A program made the position numbers and the translations under genes. This document shows positions 1 to 9,297 of a stretch of DNA of 64,000 nt, one piece after another. This DNA comes from Amycolatopsis sp. WAC 01376 (GTDB lineage Bacteria; Actinomycetota; Actinomycetes; Mycobacteriales; Pseudonocardiaceae). The DNA is taken from the NCBI RefSeq assembly GCF_003947415.1, contig NZ_QHKL01000002.1:1178001-1242000 (forward strand), given 5' to 3'. The notes under the pieces were generated by a model. It searched no databases. It was not told the DNA's origin and saw nothing but the letters and a program-made list of their open reading frames with translations. Position 1 is the first letter of the stretch, and each line of letters opens with the position of its first letter.

Positions 1-1023
1 TCGACGCACGGTGCCTTCGGCGCGATGGCCTTCGGTATCGGCACCTCCGAGGTCGAACACGTGATGGCGACCCAGACCCTGCCGCTCCGTCCATTCAAGA
101 CGATGGCGATCACGGTCGACGGCGCGCTGCGCCCCGGCGTCACCGCGAAGGACGTCATCCTCGCGGTGATCGCGAAGATCGGCACCGGCGGCGGGCAGGG
201 CTACGTCCTCGAGTACCGCGGCGAGGCCATCGAAAAGCTGTCGATGGAAGCCCGGATGACGGTGTGCAACATGTCCATCGAAGCGGGCGCGCGCGCCGGG
301 CTCATCGCACCGGACGAGACGACGTTCGCGTATCTGAAGGGCCGTCCGCACGCGCCGCAGGGCGCGGATTGGGACGCCGCTGTCGAAAACTGGCGCGAGC
401 TCCGCACGGACGACGACGCCGTCTTCGACGCCGAGGTGCACCTGAACGCCGACGAGCTCACGCCTTTCGTGACCTGGGGCACGAACCCCGGCCAGGGGCT
501 CCCGCTGGGCGCCGAGGTGCCCGACCCGGAGCGGATCGGCGACGAGAACGAGCGCATCGCCGCTGAGAAGGCCCTGTCCTATATGGACCTGAAGCCGGGC
601 ACGCCGCTGCGGGAGATCGCGGTGGACACCGTCTTCCTCGGCTCGTGCACGAACGGCCGTATCGAGGATCTGAGGGCCGCAGCGGACGTCCTGCGCGGGC
701 ACAAGGTCGCCGATTCGGTCCGGATGCTCGTCGTCCCCGGCTCGATGCGGGTCCGCCAGGCGGCGGAAGCCGAAGGGCTGGACCGGATCTTCACCGAAGC
801 CGGCGCGGAATGGCGTCAGGCAGGCTGTTCGATGTGCCTCGGCATGAACCCGGACCAGCTGAAGCCGGGCGAGCGGAGCGCGTCGACCTCGAACCGCAAC
901 TTCGAAGGCAGGCAGGGCAAGGGCGGCCGGACGCATCTGGTCTCACCGCTCGTGGCGGCCGCCACGGCCGTGCGGGGAACCCTGTCCAGCCCCGAAGACC
1001 TGCAGCCGGCCACCGTCCGCTGA
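1..1023 (+). CDS. leuC: 3-isopropylmalate dehydratase large subunit (5'-truncated by window edge)
   Basis: C-terminal 340 residues of the aconitase-family large subunit that isomerises 2-isopropylmalate to 3-isopropylmalate in leucine biosynthesis, working with LeuD. The frame is open from base 1, beginning [20 protein letters not shown], a stretch internal to LeuC, so about 130 N-terminal residues lie upstream of the window. The 4Fe-4S cysteines are visible in the [14 protein letters not shown] motif and in [10 protein letters not shown]. The [14 protein letters not shown] stretch near the C-terminus corresponds to a conserved LeuC motif. leuD follows after 31 bp, so the two are probably co-transcribed. 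Cytoplasmic; identification is secure. Confidence 0.97.
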   Translation, partial: STHGAFGAMAFGIGTSEVEHVMATQTLPLRPFKTMAITVDGALRPGVTAKDVILAVIAKIGTGGGQGYVLEYRGEAIEKLSMEARMTVCNMSIEAGARAGLIAPDETTFAYLKGRPHAPQGADWDAAVENWRELRTDDDAVFDAEVHLNADELTPFVTWGTNPGQGLPLGAEVPDPERIGDENERIAAEKALSYMDLKPGTPLREIAVDTVFLGSCTNGRIEDLRAAADVLRGHKVADSVRMLVVPGSMRVRQAAEAEGLDRIFTEAGAEWRQAGCSMCLGMNPDQLKPGERSASTSNRNFEGRQGKGGRTHLVSPLVAAATAVRGTLSSPEDLQPATVR

Positions 1024-1054
1024 CATCGCTGACATCCGCGAAGGAGTTCCCACC

Positions 1055-1657
1055 ATGGACGCGTTCACCCACCACACCGGCGTCGGGGTCCCGCTGCGCA
1101 GGTCCAACGTGGACACTGATCAGATCATCCCGGCGGTCTACCTCAAGCGTGTGAGCCGCACCGGCTTCGAAGACGGACTCTTCGCCGCCTGGCGCTCCGA
1201 GGAGTCGTTCATCCTCAACCAGGAGCCCTTCAAAAGCGGGTCGGTCCTGGTCGCGGGCCCGGACTTCGGCACCGGTTCCTCCCGCGAGCACGCCGTCTGG
1301 GCCTTGATGGACTACGGCTTCCGGGTCGTGATCTCCGCCAGGTTCGCGGACATCTTCCGCGGCAACTCCGGCAAGCAGGGCCTCGTCGCCGCTCAGGTCG
1401 AGCAGGCGGACGTCGAACTGCTGTGGAAGCTGCTCGAAAACGAGCCGGGGACGGAGGTCACGGTGGACCTCGAGTCGAAGACGGTACGAGCCAAGGACTT
1501 CACCGCGCCCTTCCAGATCGACGACTACACCCGCTGGCGGCTCCTCGAAGGGCTCGACGACATCGCCCTGACACTCCGCCACGCGGAGGAGATCGACACT
1601 TTCGAGACCCAGCGCCCCTCCTGGAAGCCGGTGACCCTCCCGGCTGCCCACTCCTAG
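1055..1657 (+). CDS. leuD: 3-isopropylmalate dehydratase small subunit
   Basis: Small (swivel-domain) subunit of isopropylmalate isomerase, 200 residues, normal for the family. It carries the [12 protein letters not shown] motif near the N-terminus and [17 protein letters not shown] around residues 68-84, both characteristic of LeuD. An AAGGAG ribosome site lies about 8 bp before the ATG. It sits 31 bp after leuC in the same direction, as in most bacteria. No hairpin terminator was recognised directly after the stop; the hup promoter region follows. Confidence 0.97.
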   Translation: MDAFTHHTGVGVPLRRSNVDTDQIIPAVYLKRVSRTGFEDGLFAAWRSEESFILNQEPFKSGSVLVAGPDFGTGSSREHAVWALMDYGFRVVISARFADIFRGNSGKQGLVAAQVEQADVELLWKLLENEPGTEVTVDLESKTVRAKDFTAPFQIDDYTRWRLLEGLDDIALTLRHAEEIDTFETQRPSWKPVTLPAAHS

Positions 1658-1823
1658 GGCCGGTCAAAGGGGGCGGATTCCCTTGCTGAGCAGGGAATCC
1701 GCACCCCGGCCGGGGGTACTCGACACAGCCCCGAAACCACACCGAACGGCACCTCGAGAGGCCCTGAAGGGGTCCCTCGGGAGGCGGAACAGCCCCCGAG
1801 ACAAGGGAAATTTCCGCGCGTCG

Positions 1824-1851
1824 TTTGGAATTTGTGCTGCATTGGTAATAC
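1824..1851 (+). promoter_or_regulatory. candidate promoter of hup
   Basis: A TTTGGA -35-like hexamer (1824-1829) is separated by 16 bp from TAATAC (1846-1851), a good actinobacterial -10. Transcription would start near 1858, leaving a leader of about 53 nt before the hup ATG with its GGAG site. The rest of the 253 bp leuD-hup gap shows no gene. Confidence 0.45.
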
Positions 1852-1910
1852 CGTGTGCGCTAAGTCGGCCGACGGGGCCGTGTACAAGTAGTTCTTCTTG
1901 GAGGACTGGA

Positions 1911-2579
1911 ATGGCCAACAAGGCCCAGCTGATCGAGGCGCTGTCGGAGCGCCTGGGCGACAAGAAGGTCGCGTCGGAGGCCGTCGATGGCCTTGTCGAC
2001 ATCATCATCCGGACGGTCAACAAGGGCGAGAAGGTGAACATCACCGGCTTCGGTGTGTTCGAGAAGCGCGCCCGCGCCGCCCGCACCGCGCGGAACCCGC
2101 GCACCGGTGAGACCGTTCGCGTCAAGAAGACCAACGTGCCCGCTTTCCGCGCGGGCACGACCTTCAAGGACGTCATCAGTGGTTCGAAGAAGCTGCCGAA
2201 GGCCACCGCTGTGAAGCGTGCGACCGCCGGCACCGCCACTCGCGCCGCCACCACCACCCGCGCGACGACGACCCGGACGGCCGCCAGCCGCCCGGCCGCG
2301 ACGCGTTCCACCACCACGCGGACCCGCGCCGCCGCCGCCACGACGCGTACGGCTGCGAAGCCGGCCGCCAAGGCGACCGCGACCAAGGCCGCCGCCAAGA
2401 CGACCGCTGCCAAGGCGGCGCCGAAGACCGCGGCCAAGGCCACGACTCGCGCCACCACGGCCAAGAAGGCGACCGCCACCAAGGCCGCCGCGAAGCCGGC
2501 CGCCAAGGCGACGGCTGCCAAGGCCCCCGCGAAGAAGGCTCCGGCCAAGCGGACTTCGGCCGCGGCGAAGAAGAAGTAA
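1911..2579 (+). CDS. hup: HU-family nucleoid protein with long basic C-terminal tail
   Basis: 222-residue histone-like DNA-binding protein. Residues 1-90 form a standard HU fold ([19 protein letters not shown] at the start; [20 protein letters not shown] is the DNA-binding beta-arm region). Residues from about 105 onward are a low-complexity tail: first Thr/Arg/Ala-rich ([11 protein letters not shown]), then Lys/Ala-rich [13 protein letters not shown] repeats. This two-part form is that of mycobacterial HupB and Streptomyces HupS, and such tails compact DNA and are modified on lysines. The ATG at 1911 was chosen because it has GGAG upstream and starts the conserved domain; a longer in-frame start at 1683 would add sequence not seen in HU proteins. 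An intrinsic terminator follows. Confidence 0.95.
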   Translation: MANKAQLIEALSERLGDKKVASEAVDGLVDIIIRTVNKGEKVNITGFGVFEKRARAARTARNPRTGETVRVKKTNVPAFRAGTTFKDVISGSKKLPKATAVKRATAGTATRAATTTRATTTRTAASRPAATRSTTTRTRAAAATTRTAAKPAAKATATKAAAKTTAAKAAPKTAAKATTRATTAKKATATKAAAKPAAKATAAKAPAKKAPAKRTSAAAKKK

Positions 2580-2604
2580 GCTCCCTCTTCACGAGAGAGC
2601 CAAC

Positions 2605-2645
2605 GGCAGGGCCCCGCGCACCGCGCGGGGCCCTGCCGCATTTTC
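2605..2645 (+). terminator. intrinsic terminator of hup
   Basis: Perfect 15-bp stem (2605-2619 with 2623-2637), a 3-nt loop and then GCATTTT. A GC-rich stem followed by a short T run 26 bp after the hup stop fits a Rho-independent terminator. Its arm GGCAGGGCCCCGCGC does not match the palindrome families described elsewhere in this window. Confidence 0.85.
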
Positions 2646-2943
2646 CGGCCGTCTGCCGTGCGGCCGCCTGGTTTCCCCCGACGCGCCCGCGCGCGATGTC
2701 CGGGGGATCTTGTCCCGGAAGGGATCCGCGGCCCTTCAGGGGCCGACTGTGCTGCGATTCTCGTGCCGCTGGGCGAAGTCGCGGAAAAGAATCCGCTTCG
2801 ACCGTCACTCCGATGGACGCATCACCGCGATTTCTCGGTGCCGCCCTCCACAGTGGAGCGACGGACAGGAACACCGCCGGAGTAGCTTGCGTCACCCACG
2901 TGGGGGAGCCTCGCGACATTTCCCCGTGTCAGTACAGGCGAAC
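2646..2943. other. non-coding stretch, no gene seen
   Basis: Within the 682-bp convergent gap between hup and mutT1 this part holds no open frame with a plausible start, family match or coding pattern. The overlapping open frames read Pro/Arg/Ser-rich sequence typical of GC-rich non-coding DNA. No hairpin or promoter was recognised in it. Confidence 0.5.
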
Positions 2944-3006
2944 TCGTGAGTTACGTCTCCAAGCACGCGTGATACGACTCCAGACACGCGAGTTACGGCT
3001 CCAGAC
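2944..3006. repeat. three imperfect 21-bp tandem repeats
   Basis: Three consecutive 21-bp units with the theme ACGCGTGATACGACTCCAGAC, ending at 3006, followed by a partial fourth (ACGCGTG, 3007-3013). Units 2 and 3 differ at few positions; unit 1 is more diverged. Because 21 is a multiple of three, the repeat translates as a 7-residue repeat in one frame, but there is no sign that it is coding. Confidence 0.75.
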
Positions 3007-3074
3007 ACGCGTGTGCGGTGTAAGCGCAGGCGAAGCGTCAGGGATGGGCAGGCCCCGGTCCTCGCTCACTGGGG

Positions 3075-3127
3075 GTTGCGAAAGCCACTTTCGCAACCTT
3101 CAACGTTGCGAAAGTGGCTTTCGCAAC
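3075..3127. repeat. long perfect palindrome at convergent gene ends (singleton type)
   Basis: Perfect 23-bp arms (3075-3097 and 3105-3127) around the loop CTTCAAC. Each arm is itself nearly palindromic (GTTGCGAAAG...CTTTCGCAAC), so alternative smaller hairpins are possible. It lies between convergent hup and mutT1, 50 bp from a second palindrome with the same loop. There is no T run on either side. Probably a bidirectional terminator or a dispersed repeat. Confidence 0.8.
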
Positions 3128-3177
3128 GTCATCGCCGGGAGTCGCGCGAGTGGCCGACCGATCACACGGGTGTCAGG

Positions 3178-3232
3178 TGTCGTGAAGGGCCCCTTTGAGA
3201 CCTTCAACGTCTCAAAGGGGCCCTTCACGACA
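3178..3232. repeat. long palindrome, sub-family B copy 1
   Basis: Perfect 24-bp arms (3178-3201 and 3209-3232) with loop CTTCAAC. The outer arm reads TGTCGTGAAGGGCCCCTTTG. The copy at 47304-47360 has the same arms and also shares the right flank CATCCCCACGACC. It sits 29 bp after the mutT1 stop on the other strand, in the convergent hup/mutT1 gap. Likely a bidirectional terminator. Confidence 0.85.
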
Positions 3233-3261
3233 TCCCCACGACCAAAACACTCACGACCGCG

Positions 3262-4197
3262 TCAGGGATGGGCGGGAGCCGGGGTGGGCAAAGGCGACGC
3301 GAAATAGTCCGCGGCCACCAGCACCGGCCCGTTCTCTTCGGTCGGGGGCCGGAAGGACAGCACCCAGAACGAACCCTTCTTCGACGGCACCACGCCGCCG
3401 CGTGCGGCCGGCACATCGACACCGTCGCGGTCGGCCAGTGCGCTGACGACGTCCGGGATCACCCCGCCCTGGCTGGAGATCACCGGCGTCCCGCCGTCTC
3501 CGGCGATGGCCAGCAGCCGGGCGACGCCGAGCACCGGGTCCGGCCAGTAACCCTCTTCCGACAGCAGCGGCTCGTGCCGGATCTCGACACCGAGATCCTC
3601 GGCGAGCCCGTTCACCGTCTGGACGCAACGAAGCCGCGGCGCCGAGAGCACCCTGCCGGGCGCGTAGTGCCGCAGCAGCGAACGCAGTGCTTCGGCCTGA
3701 CGCTGGCCCGCGTCCGACAGCGGCCGCAGGTCGTCGTCACCGTTCCACTCGTCGCGTTTACCCGCTTTGGCGTGCCGCACCAGGATCACCGTGGTGAGTT
3801 CGGGCGGCAGCGCGGAGAACTCGCGCAGCACCCGCACGTCCTCCGTCCGCGTCAGCAGTTTCTCCGCCGTTTCCGGGGCGAGCCAGCGCAGCTCGTCGAC
3901 TTCCTCGTTCGGCGCGAAGGCGCCGGAAACCGCGTGCGCGGAGAAGTAGTCGACGGTCTTCGGCAGTCCCGCCACGGTGTATTCGGTCCGGACCAGATAC
4001 CGGCCGAGCACGGCCTCGAATCCGGTCTCCTCTTCGATCTCCCGGACCGCCGCCCGCGCGATGGTCTCGCCCGGATCGAGCTTTCCCTTCGGCAGCGACC
4101 AATCGTCGTAGCGCGGCCGGTGGACCAGCGCGACCTCGATCCGGTCTCCGTCACGACGCCACAGAACGGCTCCCGCCGCCCGGATGGTCCCGCTCAT
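3262..4197 (-). CDS. mutT1: two-domain Nudix hydrolase / histidine phosphatase (MutT1-like)
   Basis: 311 residues. The N-terminal Nudix domain (about 1-135) has its box at residues 38-60, including REIEEETGF. The C-terminal domain (about 150-300) is of the histidine phosphatase/SixA type, with VRHAKAG as the RHG motif. Mycobacterial MutT1 has this architecture and hydrolyses 8-oxo-dGTP and diadenosine polyphosphates, so sanitising the nucleotide pool is the expected role. The ATG at 4197 overlaps the ppk stop (ATGA), implying translational coupling. The same pairing is known in M. tuberculosis (Rv2985-Rv2984). Confidence 0.93.
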   Translation of the reverse strand: MSGTIRAAGAVLWRRDGDRIEVALVHRPRYDDWSLPKGKLDPGETIARAAVREIEEETGFEAVLGRYLVRTEYTVAGLPKTVDYFSAHAVSGAFAPNEEVDELRWLAPETAEKLLTRTEDVRVLREFSALPPELTTVILVRHAKAGKRDEWNGDDDLRPLSDAGQRQAEALRSLLRHYAPGRVLSAPRLRCVQTVNGLAEDLGVEIRHEPLLSEEGYWPDPVLGVARLLAIAGDGGTPVISSQGGVIPDVVSALADRDGVDVPAARGGVVPSKKGSFWVLSFRPPTEENGPVLVAADYFASPLPTPAPAHP

Positions 4198-6515
4198 CCC
4201 GCGGCCCCGTGCCGTTTCGCCAGCTCGACCTGGTGGTCGCGGACGTCGTCGCCGGAAGCCGGGAACGGGGTCCACTCGCCGGTCGAGTTCAGCACCCAGC
4301 ACCGGGTCGACGGATGCAGCGCGGATTCGAAGATGTAGTCCAGCTGCGCCGTCAGCTTCGGATCCTTGACCCGCACCAGCGCCTCGATCCGGCGGTCCAG
4401 GTTGCGGTGCATCATGTCCGCGCTGCCGATCCACCGCGTGCCGCCCGCGCGGAAGGTGAAGACGCGCGAGTGCTCCAGGAAACGGCCGAGGATGGACCGC
4501 ACGTGGATGTTCTCGCTCAGTCCCTCCACACCCGGTTTCAGCGAGCAGATCCCGCGCACCACGATGTCGACCGGCACTCCCGCCTGCGAGGCGTGGTACA
4601 GCGCGTCGATCACCTGCTCGTCGACGAGCGAGTTGCATTTGATCCGGATCCCGGCGGTCTGGCCGGCGCGGGCGAGTTCGATCTCCTCGCCGATCGCGCG
4701 CACGATGCCGCGGCGGATCCCGTGCGGCGACGTGAGGATGTTGCGGTAGGTGTCCTGACGGGAGTACCCGGTGAGCACGTTGAACAGATCCGTCAGATCC
4801 GCGCCGATCGTCGGGTCGGCGGTCAGGATGCCGAGGTCCTCGTACAGGCGCGCGGTCTTCGGGTTGTAGTTGCCGGTGCCGATGTGGCAGTAGCGGCGGA
4901 TGGTCGAACCCTCCTGGCGCACCACCATCGACACCTTGCAGTGCGTCTTGAGCCCGACGAGCCCGTAGACCACGTGCACGCCGGCGCGTTCCAGGGTGCG
5001 GGCCCAGGTGATGTTGGCCTGTTCGTCGAACCGTGCCTTGATCTCGACCAGCGCGACGACCTGCTTGCCCGCCTCGGCGGCGTCGATCAGCGCGTCGACG
5101 ATGGGGGAGTCGCCGGAGGTGCGGTACAGCGTCTGCTTGATCGCCAGCACCTTGTCGTCCGCGGCGGCCTGTTCGATGAACCGCTGGACGCTGGTGGAGA
5201 ACGAGTCGTACGGGTGGTGCACGAGGACGTCGCCCTCGCGCAGCGTCGCGAACACCGACTTCGGCGTCTCGCGCTCACCGAACGCCGGATGCGTGGCGGG
5301 AACGAAAGGGCGGTCCTTGAGTTCCTTCCGGTCGACACCGGACAACTGGTGCAGGCAGGTCAGATCCAGCAGGCCGGGGACCTCGACGACGTCGCGCGGG
5401 TCGACCTCCAGTTCACGCAGCAGCAGTTCGAGCATGTGCTCGCTCATGTCCTGCGCCACCTCCAGCCGCACCGGCGGGCCGAACCGGCGCTGCGCCAGTT
5501 CCCGTTCCAGCGCCTGCAGAAGGTCTTCGTCCCGGTCCTCTTCGACTTCGAAGTCCGCGTTGCGGGTGACCCGGAACGCGTGGTGCTCGGTGACCTCCAT
5601 CCCGGTGAACAGCTCGCCGAGGTGGGCGGCGATCAACTCCTCCAACGGAAGGAACGTCGCGGTGTGGCTCTCCCGCGGTTGCTGCTCGATCCGCATCAGG
5701 CGCGGCACGTTGCTCGGCACCTTGACGCGCGCGAACCGCTCCGTGCCCGCTTCGGGGTCCCGGACGGTGATGGCCAGGTTGAGCGAAAGGCCGGAGATGT
5801 AGGGGAACGGGTGCGCGGGATCCACTGCCAGCGGTGTGAGCACCGGGAAGATCTGCTCGCTGAAGTAGTTCGACAGCCGGAGCTGGTCGGCGCCGGTCAG
5901 GTCGTTCCAGCCGACGATGAGGATGTCCTCGTCGGCCAGCTGCGGCCGCAGGTGCAGCTCGAAGGCGTTGGTGTGCCGCTCGACCAGGTCCTGGTTGCGT
6001 TTGGCGATGTAGGCCAGCTGCTCGCGCGGGGTGAGCCCGTCCGCGCTGCGCACCGGGAGGCCGGTCTCGTCGCGGCGTTTCAGCCCGGCGACCCGCACCA
6101 TGTAGAACTCGTCCAAATTGGACGCGAAGATCGCCAGGAACTTGGCCCGCTCGAGCAGCGGCTGCGACTCGTCCTCGGCCAGCGCGAGCACGCGCGCGTT
6201 GAAGTCCTGCCATGACAGCTCACGGTTGAAGTACCGGTCGTCGGGCAGGGTTTCGACGGCGGTGGGCGCCGACGTCACCGCGGGCGGCGCGGAGGGCAGC
6301 GCGCGGAACTCCTGTGCGGGACGGCTCGCCGAACCGCCGCGCGTCGCCCGGACGGCCACGCGTGGAGTCGGGGTGCTCGTCTTCGCCGCGGAGGCGCTCT
6401 TCCTCGCCCGGACGGGTTTACCCGTGCCGTGGTCGGGTTCCGGTTTCGCGGCGGAGGTCTTCCGCTTCCTTGCCGAGTTCGGGGTGCCGCCGTCATTTGT
6501 GCTCACGGACTTCAT
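4194..6515 (-). CDS. ppk: polyphosphate kinase 1
   Basis: 773 residues; reversibly transfers the gamma phosphate of ATP onto polyphosphate. The first ~85 residues are a Lys/Ala/Pro-rich low-complexity extension. The conserved PPK N-terminal domain begins at about 90 ([20 protein letters not shown]). The phospho-accepting histidine lies in [20 protein letters not shown], with a second conserved histidine in LEHSRVFTF. The C-terminal phospholipase-D-like domains are complete. The basic N-terminal extension is common in actinobacterial Ppk and may bind polyanions (inference). First gene of the ppk-mutT1 unit. Confidence 0.96.
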   Translation of the reverse strand: MKSVSTNDGGTPNSARKRKTSAAKPEPDHGTGKPVRARKSASAAKTSTPTPRVAVRATRGGSASRPAQEFRALPSAPPAVTSAPTAVETLPDDRYFNRELSWQDFNARVLALAEDESQPLLERAKFLAIFASNLDEFYMVRVAGLKRRDETGLPVRSADGLTPREQLAYIAKRNQDLVERHTNAFELHLRPQLADEDILIVGWNDLTGADQLRLSNYFSEQIFPVLTPLAVDPAHPFPYISGLSLNLAITVRDPEAGTERFARVKVPSNVPRLMRIEQQPRESHTATFLPLEELIAAHLGELFTGMEVTEHHAFRVTRNADFEVEEDRDEDLLQALERELAQRRFGPPVRLEVAQDMSEHMLELLLRELEVDPRDVVEVPGLLDLTCLHQLSGVDRKELKDRPFVPATHPAFGERETPKSVFATLREGDVLVHHPYDSFSTSVQRFIEQAAADDKVLAIKQTLYRTSGDSPIVDALIDAAEAGKQVVALVEIKARFDEQANITWARTLERAGVHVVYGLVGLKTHCKVSMVVRQEGSTIRRYCHIGTGNYNPKTARLYEDLGILTADPTIGADLTDLFNVLTGYSRQDTYRNILTSPHGIRRGIVRAIGEEIELARAGQTAGIRIKCNSLVDEQVIDALYHASQAGVPVDIVVRGICSLKPGVEGLSENIHVRSILGRFLEHSRVFTFRAGGTRWIGSADMMHRNLDRRIEALVRVKDPKLTAQLDYIFESALHPSTRCWVLNSTGEWTPFPASGDDVRDHQVELAKRHGAAG

Positions 6516-6573
6516 TGTTCACCACTCGGCGCGATTATGTGCACCGCGCGCGGGACGCCGGGGTGAACTCTCG

Positions 6574-7221
6574 TCACATCGCCACGCAGGGTGTCCCCAA
6601 CAGCGTTGAAGTGCGCTTTCCGGCACCCAGGGTGCGGACGTGAGCGAGATCATCCGCGGTGTCGACGTCGGCCCGGAGCGATTCCGCGGCGATCGTGAGC
6701 GGCGTCGCACCGGAATCGGTGTGCGCCCGCGCGGAACCCTCGCCGAACCGGGGTTCCAGGCGACGGCCCGCTCCCGCGAGCAGCAGGGTCGTCCCCGTTC
6801 CCTGCCGGTCCGCGACGAACGCCCGTCGCCCGGCGGCCTCGGCGAGGGCGGCGGTGAGGTCTTCGGTGCGCAGCGCGGGCAGGTCGGCCTGCAGCGCACC
6901 GACGAGACCGGACGGCGTGTCCCGGCGCAGCAGCTCTTCGCCGTGACGCAGGGCCGCGTTCAACCCGCCGCGTGACGGCTCGGTGACGATTTCGACGCCG
7001 AGTTCGGTGAGCTCCGCCACCGACGCCGGGTCTGCGGCGACCACCAGCACCCGGCGGACGCCGTCCGCCGAGGTCGCCGCGGCCAGCGTGTCGTAGGCCA
7101 GCGCCAGCACCAGATCGGGGTGCCGCCCGGGCACGACCGCGCCACGAAGCCGCGACTTGCCCTCGGCGGGGCGTTTCATCGGCACGATCAGGTCGATGCC
7201 CGCACTGCCTGCACTGTCCAC
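6574..7221 (-). CDS. cofC: 2-phospho-L-lactate / phosphoenolpyruvate guanylyltransferase
   Basis: 215 residues. Family of CofC/FbiD, which makes the GTP-derived activated three-carbon precursor of coenzyme F420. The N-terminal nucleotidyltransferase signature LIVPMKRPAEGKSRLRG is typical, followed by LQADLPALRTEDL. In mycobacteria the enzyme (Rv2983, FbiD) uses phosphoenolpyruvate, so that substrate is likely here too. The start is GTG at 7221, with only a weak purine-rich site before it. It diverges from the acyltransferase gene at 7318. An LLM-class enzyme at 57832 belongs to a family that can use F420. Confidence 0.9.
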   Translation of the reverse strand: MDSAGSAGIDLIVPMKRPAEGKSRLRGAVVPGRHPDLVLALAYDTLAAATSADGVRRVLVVAADPASVAELTELGVEIVTEPSRGGLNAALRHGEELLRRDTPSGLVGALQADLPALRTEDLTAALAEAAGRRAFVADRQGTGTTLLLAGAGRRLEPRFGEGSARAHTDSGATPLTIAAESLRADVDTADDLAHVRTLGAGKRTSTLLGTPCVAM

Positions 7222-7317
7222 ATCTCTCTTCTTACCCGACCCTCCCTGGACCGCGCTCGCGTGCGCGCGGCAGGATCAGTGGCCTGGGACGACACGTGTG
7301 ACTTCGAGGAGGACGAA

Positions 7318-8022
7318 TTGGCCCGGCGTGAGAAGGGCGGCATCTGGGTGGGCATCGCCGCCGCACTGTTCTACCCGGCGACGGCCATCGGCAAGCGGGT
7401 CTACCGCAACGCCGAGCGGATCCCCCGCGAAGGCGGCGCGCTGCTCCTGCTCAACCACGTGTCCCACATGGATCCGGCGGTGGACGCGGTGTTCGTGCAC
7501 CGCCAGCGGCGGGTGCCCCGTTTCCTCGGCAAGGAGAGCCTGACCAGGACACCGGTCTTCGGCAAGATCTTCGTGGGCGCGGGTCAGATCCCGGTCTCCC
7601 GCGGATCGGCCGCCGCCGGCGACAGCCTCAAGGCCGCCCACCAGGCGTTGCGTGACGGCAAGGTCGTGGTGATCTATCCGGAGGGGACGATCACGAAGGA
7701 TCCGGACGGCTGGCCGAAGAAGCCGTTCACCGGGGCCGCGCGGCTCGCGCTGGAGACCGACGTGCCGGTGATCCCGATCGCGCGCTGGGGCACGAACCAC
7801 ATCTTCGACGGCTACACGAAGAAGTTCAGGCCGTTCCCGCGCAAGACGATCACGCACCTGGTCGGCGAGCCGTTGGATCTTTCGCCGTACAAGAACGGTT
7901 CCACCCGCAGCGCCTCCAAGCTGCGCGAGGTCACCGACCTGATGATGACCGAGATCACCGCACTGCTCGCGGAGATCCGCGAGGAGGAGCCGCCCGCGAA
8001 GAAGCCGGAGGACGACGCCTGA
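7318..8022 (+). CDS. 1-acyl-sn-glycerol-3-phosphate acyltransferase family protein
   Basis: PlsC-type acyltransferase of about 234 residues, expected to acylate lysophosphatidate at the inner membrane. The HX4D motif is visible as NHVSHMDP and the second motif as [10 protein letters not shown]. The TTG at 7318 was chosen because GAGGAGG lies 5-6 bp upstream and the protein then starts at the conserved region; a GTG at 7279 is the alternative. Its stop overlaps the gpsA ATG (TGATG). Both products act in glycerophospholipid synthesis, a sensible operon. Confidence 0.88.
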   Translation: MARREKGGIWVGIAAALFYPATAIGKRVYRNAERIPREGGALLLLNHVSHMDPAVDAVFVHRQRRVPRFLGKESLTRTPVFGKIFVGAGQIPVSRGSAAAGDSLKAAHQALRDGKVVVIYPEGTITKDPDGWPKKPFTGAARLALETDVPVIPIARWGTNHIFDGYTKKFRPFPRKTITHLVGEPLDLSPYKNGSTRSASKLREVTDLMMTEITALLAEIREEEPPAKKPEDDA

Positions 8023-9035
8023 TGACCCAGGTCCAGCGGGTGACCGTGCTCGGCGCCGGATCGTGGGGCACGGCGTTCGCGAAGGTGCTCGGCGACGCGG
8101 GACGGGACGTGACCATCTGGGCGCGGCGGCCCGAGGTCGCGGAAGAGATCCGGGAGCGGCATCTCAATTCGTCCTATTTACCCGGTATCGAATTGCCGGA
8201 GCGGATCACCGCGACGGCGGATCCGGCCGAAGCCCTCGACGGCGCGCAGGCCGTGGTCCTCGCGGTGCCGAGCCAGACGCTGCGGACCAATCTGTCGGAG
8301 TGGTCCGGTCTGCTGCCTTCCGACGCGATCCTGGTGAGCCTCGCGAAGGGCGTCGAACTGGGCACGCTCAAGCGGATGAGCGAGGTCATCGCCGAGATCG
8401 CCCGCGTCGACGCCGGGCAGATCGTGGTCGTGTCCGGGCCGAACCTGGCGAAGGAGATCGCACTGGGGCAGCCGGCGGCGGCGGTGCTGGCCTGCACCGA
8501 CCACGACAACGCCAAGGCGATCCAGCAGGCGAGCTTCAACCAGTACTTCCGGCCGTACACCAACACCGACGTCGTCGGCTGTGAGCTGGGCGGGGCGTGC
8601 AAGAACGTCATCGCGCTCAGCTGCGGGATGGCGGCAGGGCTCGGACTGGGCGCCAACACCGTGGCCACGCTGATCACCCGCGGACTGGCCGAGATGGCCA
8701 GGCTCGGCGCGAAACTCGGTGCCGACCCGCTGACCTTCGCCGGGCTGGCGGGCGTCGGCGACCTGGTGGCGACCTGTTCGTCGCCGTTGTCGCGCAACCG
8801 GACCTTCGGCGAGCGGCTCGGCCGGGGCGAGACGCTGGAGCAGGCGCTGGCGGCCACCGGCGGCCAGGTCGCCGAGGGCGTCAAGTCCTGCACGTCGATC
8901 CGGGAACTCGCGCAGAGCCTCGGCGTCGACATGCCGATCACCGACGCGATGCACCGCGTCTGCCATGAAGGGGTCGACCCCCGCCGTGCCGGAGCCGAAC
9001 TGCTCGGCCGGTCGCAGAAGCACGAGTGGTCCTGA
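8022..9035 (+). CDS. gpsA: glycerol-3-phosphate dehydrogenase [NAD(P)+]
   Basis: 337 residues; reduces dihydroxyacetone phosphate to sn-glycerol-3-phosphate for phospholipid synthesis. The N-terminal Rossmann motif [10 protein letters not shown] (residues 9-18), SGPNLAKEI and the substrate-binding [13 protein letters not shown] with its catalytic lysine are all present. It is translationally coupled to the acyltransferase gene. In M. tuberculosis gpsA is followed by ddlA; here a non-syntenic block starts right after the stop. Confidence 0.97.
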   Translation: MTQVQRVTVLGAGSWGTAFAKVLGDAGRDVTIWARRPEVAEEIRERHLNSSYLPGIELPERITATADPAEALDGAQAVVLAVPSQTLRTNLSEWSGLLPSDAILVSLAKGVELGTLKRMSEVIAEIARVDAGQIVVVSGPNLAKEIALGQPAAAVLACTDHDNAKAIQQASFNQYFRPYTNTDVVGCELGGACKNVIALSCGMAAGLGLGANTVATLITRGLAEMARLGAKLGADPLTFAGLAGVGDLVATCSSPLSRNRTFGERLGRGETLEQALAATGGQVAEGVKSCTSIRELAQSLGVDMPITDAMHRVCHEGVDPRRAGAELLGRSQKHEWS

Positions 9036-9127
9036 GGAAGACCGCACTATCGCGACAGACCAGGGCGGATCCGTGCTGCGAGCATGGGATCCAGGTGAGG
9101 GACTCACGGTCCACGGTATGAGATCGG

Positions 9128-9162
9128 TTGACCGCCGGGTTCCGCCCTGGTTCGCTGAGGGC
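9128..9162 (+). promoter_or_regulatory. candidate promoter of a leaderless cysteine-leader transcript
   Basis: TTGACC (9128-9133) is a strong -35. After 17 bp comes TTCGCT (9151-9156), a weak -10 but correctly placed. The predicted +1 is at 9163, the A of an in-frame ATG that opens the polycysteine small ORF. Spacing supports a leaderless mRNA; the poor -10 match limits confidence. Confidence 0.5.
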
Positions 9163-9246
9163 ATGTTCGCACGTGAGATGACTGTGTCGCGGGGCCTCTC
9201 GGGTCTTGGCGCCGTCTCGTGTGCGTCGTGTCGCTGTTGTCGGTGA
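9163..9246 (+). CDS. polycysteine leader peptide, candidate cysteine-responsive attenuator
   Basis: A 27-codon ORF, MFAREMTVSRGL... ending SCASCRCCR, with four cysteines among the last nine residues; an internal ATG at 9178 gives 22 residues. It ends 51 bp before a cysteine dioxygenase gene. In mycobacteria, leaderless short ORFs ending in several Cys codons act as cysteine-responsive attenuators of downstream sulfur genes; this matches in position, leaderless context and Cys placement. A short TCCT/AGGA pairing (9278-9281 with 9287-9290) could mask the downstream ribosome site, but that is speculative. Not yet shown to be translated. Confidence 0.7.
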   Translation: MFAREMTVSRGLSGLGAVSCASCRCCR

Positions 9247-9297
9247 ACTCAGCCCCGGCCCAGCTCGACACCTTCTTTCCTTTGCGAGGACTTCTTC

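Noticed and set aside
1683..1910. N-terminal extension of the HU protein
   Set aside because: The added residues are unlike any HU protein, and the ATG at 1911 has a good ribosome site.
2218..2949. Pro/Arg-rich open frame overlapping the hup tail
   Set aside because: It is the shifted frame of the Lys/Ala repeats of hup and runs on through the terminator; no start site or family.
2944..3013. CRISPR array
   Set aside because: The 21-bp units abut without spacers and are too few and too variable; no cas genes are present.
3075..3232. Inverted repeats as ends of an insertion sequence
   Set aside because: No transposase lies between or beside any of the palindromes, and each is a compact hairpin rather than a pair of distant ends.
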